Assembly: GCA_963580285.1 (NCBI GenBank) | Contig: OY757021.1 | Coordinates: forward strand, 95,405,221 to 95,469,220 | Direction: 5' to 3' | Length of the DNA: 64,000 nt | Source: Lucinisca nassula | Taxonomy: Eukaryota > Mollusca > Bivalvia > Lucinida > Lucinidae | In this document: in pieces, positions 1-11,300 of the stretch | Numbering within the stretch: the first letter of the stretch is position 1 | Layout: each line of letters starts with the position of its first letter | Notes under the pieces: generated by a model | What the model was told of the DNA's origin: nothing | The model's database searches: none | Seen by the model: only the letters and a program-made list of their open reading frames with translations | Made by a program: the position numbers and the translations under genes

Positions 1-210
1 TTGTGTCGCTTATTTTATTTTATTTTGGATAGCCTATTGGCCATTTTATGGGAAAATAACTGTCCTTTGACTTTCCGCTATTGATGTTTCCATTAGGGTC
101 TGTTGTTTCATGTTTGTGTATCTTTCCCTTTGGTGTCTCTGATGGGAGCTGTGGGTTAATTGTATTGATTCCTGATCATTGCATTCACTTCTATTTTATT
201 CAGACCTAAA
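1..210 (+). mobile_element. 3'-tail fragment of the Penelope-like element
   Basis: It matches the reverse complement of 48485-48720, including ttggccattttatgggaaaa, tgtttccattag and tctctgatgggagctgt. It ends at about 210, after cacttctattttatt. It is cut by the window edge, so it could be longer. Confidence 0.65.
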
Positions 211-299
211 ATCAGGCCTGCCTTAGAAGCCCATTTGGTTGTGCATCTGGAGCTCACTGGTACAATACCTGCTGGAATGGCAAGCCTTTAACTTTCATT

Positions 300-420
300 T
301 GGCGGCAGGGATTGAGATCTCATTGTTGGGTAAAAGTCCTACAAAATTGGAAGCAACATTCCAAAATGACCAAAATAGTGTTGGCAGGGACATTAAACCT
401 CAATTCAATCAATCACTTGG
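300..420 (+). mobile_element. SINE-like element D, 3' fragment
   Basis: gattgagatctcattgttgg, acaaaattggaagcaac and ggcagggacattaaacctca match the last third of the family. Confidence 0.55.
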
Positions 421-699
421 TTAACTGCCTACAAAGATGGTTAGATAAACTGACCAGTTGGATTTTGAATGGGCCATAATATTCCAAAAAAGAACAAAAC
501 ATAAAATAAATAAATAAAATCAGAGCTTCAGCTAAGCAGGAGTAACAAAAGATTATGAATTAAGTCCTTTTGGAATCAACATTGTCCCTTATTTTTCAAA
601 GAAAAAAGGAAGTCTCAGAAAAAAATAGTTTAAAAAAAAATCAGATTGCCAACTGCTCTACACAATTCCCTTTTCCTTTAAGGGTTGAAATTGTTTCTA

Positions 700-915
700 T
701 ATTTACCCCATCACGAAAACACGCTTATATAATTCTGAACCCCACCTTTATATAGTAAAACTGGGGTTTACAGGGGTAAACCTTATTTGTTCTCTAAAAT
801 ATAGATTGTGGGTACTCGTTACCCACAATCTATATTTTGTGCAGACATAAGAAAAATACCACCATTTTTCATTTAAAATTTTTGCTTTTTCGGCGGTAAC
901 ATTTACAATATATTT
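700..915. mobile_element. Hairpin MITE F4
   Basis: atcacgaaaacacgcttata, aactggggtttacaggggta, palindrome tgtgggtactcgttacccaca, and gaaaaataccaccattttt. The central GCCTC..GAGGC core is deleted here. Confidence 0.6.
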
Positions 916-1119
916 TTTTTGGTTGTGTTTTGGTAATACTAAGCATTCTGACTGAGCCACCTCAATGACTTATCGTAGTTGTTCTATAGTTTCAGCAAGT
1001 ACAACTTACTAGTCATATTGTGTCTGAAAATAGCTGGATGAGTGGCAAACATTGTAGACCCAGTTTATATTCTTCATTTTGCAGCTTCTCATCTGGGCGG
1101 TGGGTGTGTCTTTCTGAAT

Positions 1120-1342
1120 ACACCACAACCTCGTTATAACACGATTCATTTTAACACGGTTTTGAATATAACACAATTTCAAGATGGATCCCAAAAATGT
1201 ATAGATTATATAGAAAAATGACCATAAATGGTCATTTTTCTACATAATCTACACATTTGTGTTTGGATATAACACGGTTGTTTAACTAACACGGTTCCTG
1301 TTTTGGACCCCATTAATAGTGTTATAAAGAGGTTGTGGTGTA
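1120..1342. mobile_element. Hairpin MITE F2 (CCTCGTTATAACAC ends)
   Basis: caccacaacctcgttataac at left, ttataaagaggttgtggtgt at right, internal stem gaaaaatgaccat/atggtcatttttc. TIR style resembles pogo/Tigger elements. Confidence 0.7.
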
Positions 1343-1517
1343 TATACAGTAAATAGAGTACATGTTAAGTGAAATTCCGCTATTAGGACCACCTAAAACT
1401 AAGACTAATTCTGCTTTAAAAAACTTATTTTGAAGGCTGCACTTAATCTTTCTTTTTGTTTTCTGCCCACAGTGTCCTCAGGTCAAAGACCACTTTTGAA
1501 TAGTACCAAAGATGCTC

Positions 1518-1730
1518 TTAACCCATCTCTTGCTGAATATTCATTTAAGCCACACCCATTTCTGTCTATCAACCAATCAAATTACTTGATGTAATTTATT
1601 GCTAGAAATTCATAAACTGAATGCCAAACAGTGTAGATCCTGATCAGATGGCTTCTTCAGAAGCCATCTGATCTGGATCTACACTGTTTGCAATGATAGG
1701 GGTTGTCGTGAACAGCATGATAAGGGTTTA
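1518..1730 (+). mobile_element. piggyBac-like MITE (TTAA target, CCCTTATC ends)
   Basis: The family consensus is TTAA-CCCTTATCTTGCTG at one end and CAGCATGATAAGGG-TTAA at the other, about 210 bp, with a perfect stem ATCAGATGGCTTCTTCAGAAG-type palindrome inside flanked by GTGTAGATCC and GGATCTACAC. This copy starts TTAACCCATCTCTTG and ends taagggttta, so its right TTAA has mutated. Confidence 0.75.
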
Positions 1731-1814
1731 TTGAACATGAACATTGAACAATACTTTATAGGAATTTTATTGTACATCCAAAAATCAGTTGTGAGATGTC
1801 ACAGATTATTTACT

Positions 1815-2059
1815 GGGGCCAGTTGTTCAAAACTAATGACATCGTTAGTTAACGTATCGTTAAAACTTTGATCATTAAATATGGTAAATATGCAGAAATT
1901 TTTGCTGAAAAAATGTGAGCAGCTTTTGCAGACGCAAAAGCTGCTCACATTTTTTCAGCAAAAATACCAAAATTTACAATATTGTACTTGCTAGAAGAGT
2001 TAACAATATGACCACTAACGAGCTCGTTAAGCTAACGATGCTTTGAACAACTGGCCCCA
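1815..2059. mobile_element. Hairpin MITE F3 (GGCCAGTTGTTCAAA ends)
   Basis: ggggccagttgttcaaaact to ctttgaacaactggcccc, centre stem gtgagcagcttttgcagacg and inverse. It ends 33 bp before the first tetraspanin exon. Confidence 0.75.
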
Positions 2060-2092
2060 GAATGCCAAACAAGTACAATGTTTTTATTGCAG

Positions 2093-2326
2093 TTGAAATG
2101 CTGTGGTGGAACCAGCTATACGGACTATTCTGATTCAGTATGGCGACTCAACGATTTACACTTTCAAAACCGCCTGTTTAAAACTCCATTGTCCTGTTGT
2201 AATGACTATTGGAAGTATAAGGATGCCAAAGGCACAGAATTCGGTTATTGTTCTATTTACTTGGTGGACCCGGATACGTCGGGGAATCGGATACCAGGAG
2301 AAATGAATGACAAATTGTTTCGAAAG
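2093..2326 (+). CDS. Tetraspanin exon: large extracellular loop (CCG to before GCG)
   Basis: This exon is 78 codons. It is preceded by tttttattgcag and followed by gtaagt. It starts LKCCGGTSYTDY, carries PLSCC and FGYCSIY, and ends NDKLFRK. The CCG signature and the spaced SCC and C are diagnostic of tetraspanin EC2. The ATG at 2078 is only an in-frame triplet inside the intron, so it is not a translation start. The reading frame runs 70 bases past the donor into intronic repeat and should not be annotated as protein. Confidence 0.92.
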
Positions 2327-5300
2327 GTAAGTAATGGTACAGGTACATGCATTTTGTCATCAAGAAAACACGCCTATATAATTTTGACCTCCTTCTAAAA
2401 CCCCACTTTTATATAGTAAAACTAATGTTTACAGGGATATACATTATTTTACTTATTTCTGTACAAAAACACTTTGTGGGTTCTCGTTAGAACTGCCTTG
2501 CTGAGGTGAGTACCCACAATCTATGTTTTGTACAGAAATATTTTATAGCAGAATTTTTTTATCTGAAAATGTTCATTTTTGGTGGCAAAATTTTCAATAT
2601 TCACAACCTCTTTATAACACTATTTTTGGGGTCCAAAGCAAAAACAGTGTTAGTTACACATCCGTGTTATGGCCAAAGAAAAATGTATAGATTATGTAGA
2701 AAAATTACCATTTATCATAATTTTTCTGTATAATCGATGCATTTTGGGGATCCATCTTCCAACTGTTAGGTCATTTTGATTTGAGGTTTAACGTCCCCGT
2801 CAACACTGTGAAAGTCATTTTGGAGACAGTGCTTCCAATTTTGTAGGACTTTTACCCGACATTGAGATGAAATGACATCTCAAGCCCTGATGCCCAATGA
2901 AACCAATAGGGTATATAAGCATGGATGGTCTGACTTGCATGGCTTCCAACTGTGTTATATCCAAAATCCTGTTATAACGAACTGTGTTATACTGATGAGA
3001 TTGAGGTGTATTTGCATAGGCGTGTTTTTAGTAATGTCTTGTGCTTGTTTCGAGTCACATCCTGTCAGTGCTTTTTCATCCTGAGGAAACCTGTTTTTGC
3101 TATGAAAACGACAAAGGTACAGTTCAGCTGTCTGGGACCAGTTGTTCAAAACTAACCACGTCATTAGTTAAGGTTAAAACTTTGATCATTTAATATGGCA
3201 AATATACTAATATATTTGCTGAAAAATGTGAGCAGCTTTTGCAAATGCAAAAACTGCTCTCATTTTTTCAGCAAACAACACTATATTAGATATTTCACTT
3301 GCTAGAACAGTTAACAATTTGACCACTAATGAGCTCGTTAAGTTAATGGTTTGAACAGCTGGGCACAATTGTTCAAAGCCTAGTTGATTAACGAGCTCGT
3401 TAGTGGTCAAATTGTTAACTATTCTAGCAAATTCAATACCTAAAATTTCATAATTTTGCTGGAAAAATGTGAGCAGCTTTTACTTATGTATATGCAAAAG
3501 CTGCTCACATTTTTTCAGCAAAAATATTGATATATTTGCCGTATTTAATGATCAAAGTTTTAACGATTTGTTAATTAACGACGTTAGTTTTGAACGACTG
3601 GCCCCTGGCCTCTAATGAGCATGTTAGTGTTCAGAAACTGGCCGAAGATTGTGCACTGCTTATGCATAATGTTCTTAACCCTTATCTTGCTGTTCATGAC
3701 AACCCCTATCTTTGCCAACAGTGTAGATCCAGATCATATGGCTTCTGAAGAAGCCATCTGATCAGGATCTACACTGTTTGTCATGCTGTTTGTGAATTTG
3801 TAGCAATAAATTACATCAAGTAATTTGATTGGTTGATAGACAGAAATGGGTGTGGCTTAAATGAATATTCAGCAAGATAAGGGTTAAAAAGGTAATCCTT
3901 TGGAAGCAAGGACTACAACCCAGCACTGATAACCGTGGAGTGTACATGTTTCTTCAGGGCCAGAATAGCTAGTTTTGGCCAGTTAGACCGCATCAGTGAC
4001 ACTCTCATACTTGAAATTCTGCAGTGGAATCAATGATCCCAAAGAACTAGAAAATATAACCTACACTATGATGAATAAAAAACACATTGATTGGGTGATT
4101 CTGTTCTGTATCTATAAACATACAGAGCTTACAGAGAAATTGGAAAATTTTATACTTAACCAAATTAATCTTGTTTGTATACTCCTGAACAGGAGCTCTG
4201 CTATTTCATACCAAGAAAAGATTTTGCATGTCAAAGAGACCTTAGATTGATTCTTTGAGAGCTGAATATTCAGATAAAGTGTTAGGGCTTATAGAAATAG
4301 AATGTGTACTTGTATTTGAAGAAGTTACAGTCAACAAAGTTATGCAAAGAGAAACGAAGAATTTTTTTATTGCTTATAGTCATGCCAGTAAAACGTATGT
4401 TGTGGGTAGTTATTATGTCTCCCCCCTGACATATTGTTTTTCCCCTGGTCATCCATCTGTCACAAAATTGTGTTCGCTTTATAACTTGAAAACCATTCAA
4501 GCTATCTTCAGGAAGCTTCATATAAATATCAAACAACATTAGATGATGCGCAGAGCACAAGAACTATAACTCTTGCAGTTATACTTTTTGAGTTATTTCC
4601 TTTGGAAGTTTGTCTGTCACAAAATTGTGACTATAACTTGAAAACCTTTCAAGGTATCTTCACAAAACTTCACATGAATATCAATCTTCAGTAGACGACA
4701 TGCAGAGCACAAGAACTATAATTCTTGCATATATACTTTTTGAGTTATTTTCCTTGGAACATTGTCTACCACAAAATCATGTGCACTCTGTAACTTGAAT
4801 CCTGTTCAAGATCTTCAAGAAACTTCATGGAAATATCAGTCAACATTACATGATGTACAAAGTGCAAGAGACAGAACTCTTGCATTTATACTTTTGAATT
4901 ATTTCCCTTGGAACTTTTTCCGTCATAAAATCATGTCTGCTCTTTAACTTGAAAACCCTTCAAGAAATCTTCACAAAACTTTATATGAATATCAATCAAC
5001 ATTAGACGACATACAAAGTACATTTGTCTTTTTTGAGTTATTTTCCCTGGGAAATTTGTCCCTCACAAAATCGTGTCTGCTCCATAACTTGAAAACCTTT
5101 TAAGATTTTATTTTTCTTCACTGCTGCTTGTGTTGTGCCATGTGGCGGCCGTAATTGGTCTCCCTGTAGAAGTTTAGCATCTCTCTGGCCCCTTTTATTA
5201 TCCCCCGACCGAATAGGTTCGGGGGATATAGCGATCAGCCTGGCGTCCGTCCGTCTGTCCGTCCGTCCGTCCGTCCGTCCGTAGACGCAACCTTGTGATG

Positions 5301-8300
5301 GCCATAACTCCTATACCCTTTGAGATTCATTGATGGTTCTTGGCACAATTGTTCACAAGGCTGAGACGGCGTGTCATGCGCAAGAACCAGAACTCTGGAT
5401 GCCATACTTTTTTAGTTATCTCCCCTTTTAATAAAATAGAATGACTACTTTGTGATGGCCATAACTCCAATACCCTTTGAGATATATTGATGGTACCTGG
5501 CACAGTTGTTCACAAGGCTGAGACGGCGTGTCATGCACAAGAACCACAACTCTTGTTGCCATGGTTTTGGAGTTATCTCCCCTTCCAATAAAATAGAGTG
5601 ACAACTTTGTGATGGCCATAACTCCTATACCCTTTGAGATTTATTGATAGTTCTTGGCACAATTGTTCACAAGGCTGAGAGGGCGTGTCATGCGCAAGAA
5701 CCAGAACTCTGGATGCCATACTTTTTTAGTTATCTCCCCTTTTAATAAAATAGAATGACTACTTTGTGATGGCCATAACTCCAATACCCTTTGAGATATA
5801 TTGATGGTACCTGGCACAGTTGTTCACAAGGCTGAGACGGCGTGTCATGCACAAGAACCACAACTCTGGTTGCCATGGTTTTGGAGTTATCTCCCCTTCC
5901 AATAAAATAGAGTGACAACCTTGTGATGGCCATAATTCCAATACCCTATAAGATATATTGATGATACCTGGCACAGTTGTTCACAAGGCCGAGACGGTGT
6001 GTCATGCACAAGAACCACAACTCTGGGTGCCATGGTTTTTTAGTTATCTCCCCTTCCACTAATATAGAATCACTACCTTGTGATGGCCACATCTCCAACA
6101 CTCTTTGAGATATATTGATGATACTTGGTACAGTTGTACATGATGTTAAGCAGGTGTGTCACGTGCAAGAACCACAACTCTGGGTGCCCTGGTTTTTATA
6201 ATTATCTCCCCTGACAATATAACCTTGTGATGGCCATAACTCCAATACCCTTTGAGATATATTGATGGTACTTGGCACAATTGTATACAACATTGAGACG
6301 GTGCTTCATGCCTAAGAACCACAACTTTGGGTGCTATGATATTTGAGTTATCTCCCCTTCCAATATAACAGTATGCCAACCTTGTGATCATCGTACCTCC
6401 AATACCCTTTGAGACATATTGGTGGTACTTGATGCAGATGTACATGAGGTTAAGCAGGTGTGTCATGCTCAAGAATTACAACTCTGGGTGCTCTGGTTTT
6501 ATAGTTATCTCACTTGTGATGGCCATAACTCCAACACCCTTTGAGATATATTGAAGGACTTTGGCACAATTGTATACAAGGTATAGAAGGGATGTCATGT
6601 GCAAGAACCACAACTGTTGGTGCTGTGGTATTTGAGTTATCTACCCTTCCAATATAACAGTATGACCAGCTTGTGATCACCATATCTCCAATACCTTTTT
6701 AGACATACTGATGGTACTTTGTACAGAAATACATGAGCTTAAGCAGGCATGTCATGCGCAAGAACCACATTTCTGAGTGCCCTGGTTTTTCAGTTATCTC
6801 CCCTGACAGTATAATCTTGTGATGGCCATAACTGCAGTACTTTTGTGATATATTGCTGGTTTAATTCTGGTGCACTTTCTATTGGTGAACAATCTTCTGA
6901 AGGCCATATTGGCTTTTGGTCGGGGGATTTGCCATCTCTTCCGATGGCTATTTTTGCAATTTTTTAGACATATACACCAGACACCTTTTTTTAGCTCACC
7001 TGAGCCTTTAGGCTCATAGGTGAGCTTATAGTATAGCCATGGTCCGTCGTCCGTCCATCGTCTGTCCACCATTTCTCCTTTACTGCAGGGCCAATCAAAG
7101 CCAAATTTCATATGGAGCCTCAGTGGGATGGGGGAACGAAAGTTTGTTTGCGGGGTCTGGATCACATGACCAAGATGGCCGCCATGCCCATATATGGTAA
7201 AAAGCCTTCAAAAATCTTCTTCTCCAGAACCATAAGGCCAGTGGCCTTGAAACTTGGCATGTAGCATATGGTACTCGGGCCCATCATGGTTTGTACAAAT
7301 GGTGACCACGGGTTGACCTTGACCTATTTTACAGCAATGTCAAATTTGCCGAAGTAGGCTTTTGCATGGGGCAAAGTGAAAATAATGGATTTATAGGAAA
7401 ACCATTGAAGACAGTGTCACCAAAATTTGTAGATCAGGTAAAGTAACTGAATACATGAAGATCTATGGGTCAGAAAGGTCAAGGTCATTCATTGGCCTTA
7501 GACCAAGGTCATTCAGGATCCATATTTCAAACATTTTTTTCTCCAAAACTGCTGAGCCAATTTAAGTGAAATTTAATATGGAGCCTTTGTGAGTTGAACA
7601 AATGAAAAAATGCCAATACGGTCTAGATCACATGACCAAGATGGCCGTCACGCCTATATATATGGTAAAAAGCCTTAAAAATTCTTCTTCTCCAGAACCG
7701 TAAGGCCAATGGCCTTGAAACTTGGCATGTAGCATATGGTACTCAGGCCCATCATAGTTTGTACAAATGGTGACCCCGAGTTGACCTTGACCTATTTTAC
7801 AGCAATGTCAAATTTGCCGACTTAGGCTTTTGCATGGAAAAAAGTGAAAATAATGGATTTTTAGGAAACCATTGAAGACAGTGTCACCAAAATTAGTAGA
7901 TAAGGTAAAGTAGCTGAATACATGAAGATCTATGTGTAAGAAAGGTCAAGGACATTAATTGACCTTAGACCAATTAGCAGGTTCCATATTTCAAACATTT
8001 TTTCTCAGAAACTACTGAGCCAATTGAAGTGAAATTCAATATGGAGCCTTTGGGAGTTGAACAAATGAAAAGCTGCCAACATGGTCTAGATCACATGACC
8101 AAGATGGCCACCACGCCCATATATGGTAAAGAAACTTCGAAATTCTTCTTCTCAAGAACCGTAAGGCCAATGGCCTTGAAACTTGGCATGTAGCATATGG
8201 TACTCGGGCCTATCCTAATTTGTTCAAATGGTGACCCTGGGTTGATCTTGACCTATTTTACAGTAATGTCAAATTTGCTGACTTAGGCTTTTGCATAGGA

Positions 8301-11300
8301 AAAAGTGAAAATAATGGATATTTAGGGAAACCATTGAAGACGGTGTCACCAAAATTTGTAGATTAGGTAAAGTAACTGAATACATGAAGATCTATGGGTA
8401 AGAAAGGTCAAGGTCATTCATTGACCTTAGACCAAGGTCACTCCGATTTCATATTTAAAAAAAAAAACATTTTTTCTCAGAAACTACTGAGCCAATTTAA
8501 GTGAAATTCAATATGGAGCTTTTGTGAGTTGAACAAATGAAAAGTTGCCAGTACGGTCTAGATCACATGACCAAGATGGCCGCCACGCCCATATATGGTA
8601 AAAAGCCTTCAAAAATTTTCTTCTCCAGAACCGTAAGGCCAATGGCTTTGAAACTTGGCATATATCATATGGTACTAGGGCTCTTCATAGTTTTTACAAA
8701 TGCTGACCCTGGGTTGACCTTGACCTATTTTATGGCAGTGTCAAATTTGTCAACTTAGGCTTTTGCATGGGAAAAAGTGAAAATAATGGATTTTTAGGAA
8801 ACCATTGAAGACATTGTCACCAAATTGGTAGATCAGGTAAAGTAAATGAATACATGAAGATTCATGGGTAAGAAAAGTCATCATTCAGTGACCTGGGACC
8901 AAGATTAACCAGGTTCCATATTTCAAACAGTTTTTTCTCAGAAACCGCTGGCCCAATTCAAGTGAAATTTGATATGGATCCTTTATATGATGAACAAATG
9001 AAAATTTGCTCATATGGTCCAGGTCACATGACCAAGATGGTGGCCATGCCCATATATGGTAAAAACACTTTCGAAATTCTTCTTCTCCAGAACCGTAAGG
9101 CAAATGACCTTGAAACTTGGCAGGAAGCATCTGGTACACGGGCCTATCATAATTTGTTCAAATGGTGACCCTGGGTTGACCTTTACCTATTTTACGGCAA
9201 TGTAAAATTTGCGGACTTAGGCTTTTGCTTGGGAAAAAGTGAAAATAATTGATTTTTAGCTCACCTAAGCCTTTAGGCTCATAGGTGAGCTTATAGTATA
9301 GCCATGGTCTGTCGTCCGTCCATCCGTTGTCCGTCCTTCCACCATTTTCAAAGATCTTCTCCTCCAAAACAGGGAGGCCAATCAAAGCCAAATTTAATGT
9401 GGAGCTTCAGTAGGATGGGGGAACGAAAGTTTGTTCGCGGGGTCTGGGTCACATGACCAAGATGGCAGCCATGCCCATACATGTATATGGTAAAAAGCCT
9501 TCAAAAATCTTCTTCTCCAGAACCATGAAGCCAATGACCTTGAAAGTTGGCTTGTAGCATCTGGTACTTGAGCCCATCATAGTTTGTAAAAATGGTGACC
9601 CTGGGATGGCCTTGACCTATTTATGGCTATGTCAAATGTACACCAGGACCAGGTGTCAGGTGAGCGTTTACAGGACCACTGGTCCTCTGGTTTCAAGTGC
9701 AGAACTGTAATTTATAATGTTCAAAGGAAGGCTAATACAAAAGTTCTTGTATTCTGCATGCAATTACGTTAGTTATTATAAATATTTGCTGAAAGTACAT
9801 GTACCATACAATATGACACTAAAAAGGGGGAGACATCTGTGTTTTTGTAGAAAAATAAATTCTAGTTGAAATTTTCTTGACGAAGTGATTCTAACAAGTA
9901 TTTTTAACCCTTATTCTGCTGAACATGACAACTCTGACCTTTGCAAACAGTGTCGATCCAGTTGAGATGGCTTCTGAATCTGATCAGCATCAAGACTGTT
10001 TGTTATGCAGTTTGTGAATTCAACAAATACTTTATAGCAAGTAATTTGATTTGTTGATAGTCAGCAATGTATGGCTAAAATAATTTATTCAGCTGGATAA
10101 GTGTTAACCCTTGTCATGCTGAATATTTATATATGCCACACCCACTACCGATTATCAACCAATCAGGATTACTTGATGCAAATTATTGCAACAAATTTAC
10201 AATCTGACTGGTAAACAATGTAGATCCTGATCAGATGGCTTCGTCAGAAGCCATCTGATCTGGATCTACATTGTTTCAAAGATAAGGCATATCCGGGATT
10301 AGCAGGACAAGGGTTAACACTTGTTTCTGGAAAGAATACAGTTTAACTTCAATGGCTCAGTTACCTATGGGACCATTGTTTGTATTGGAGTTTAATGGCA
10401 CAGTCAACACTATTTTAGGTCATTTTCGAGCCAGTCAGTTTACCTATCCACATTTTTCCTGGGCAAGCTTATTTATAAGCGGTTAACCAGTACAGTGCAC
10501 ATTCTTTAGTCAGAAACTGACAACTGCCCTTCTTGAATCAGCGGAAGGGAGTGAATGACCGTAGAAAATATTTCGTGATTAATCTCCACAAAAGAATGTT
10601 GCCGACCCTGGCAGGTATCGAACCCACGTCCTCCTGATTACCAGTCAGACGTGCATCCGACTGAGCTACCGAGGCCGGCACATATGGGACCATGAAAATT
10701 TGTTTGAGACAGGGGTAGTAACTAGTTTGGGCCATTGGGGGTTAGTCATAGTGCTTGGTAAAGAGGTATAATGGAATAATTAACCCTTATTCTGCTGAAT
10801 GAATTAATTCAACCACACCCATTTCTGTCCTCAACCAATCAAATTATTTCATATTATGAATTTGTCAAAACACACATACTCAATGACAAACAGTGTAGAT
10901 CCTGATCAGATGGCTTCTTCAGAAGCCATCAATATGGATCTACACTGTTTTTAAAGGCAGGGGTGGTTGTGTTCAGCGGTAAAAGGCTTAAGGGATATGT
11001 TTTCAGTTACCTTTAAAATGAATGTACATTATCTGTACTCATCAGTGAGTGAGTGTTTGAGTTTTATGTCCCACCAACAGCTAAGGTCATACAGAGACGG
11101 GACTCCGTTTAAATACTCATCCGAAAGTCTGGAGAAGCCCGGGATCGATCCTGCAACCCCTGGTTTACAAGATGAGTAGCGTAACCACTACACCTCGGAG
11201 GCTTCTCTGTACTCATCAGAATCGCCTCATCAAAATGATTCTAATAATTACATACAACATAATTTTTCAAATTCGAATCAGCCATAATAAACTAGCCATT

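Noticed and set aside
2078..2398. 106-residue open frame from ATG at 2078
   Set aside because: Its ATG and C-terminus are intronic. Only 2093-2326 is the tetraspanin exon; the rest is polypyrimidine tract and F4 MITE.
5428..6472. Antisense frames of 63-108 residues
   Set aside because: They repeat with the 157-bp monomer and change frame between units; no codon bias or known domain.
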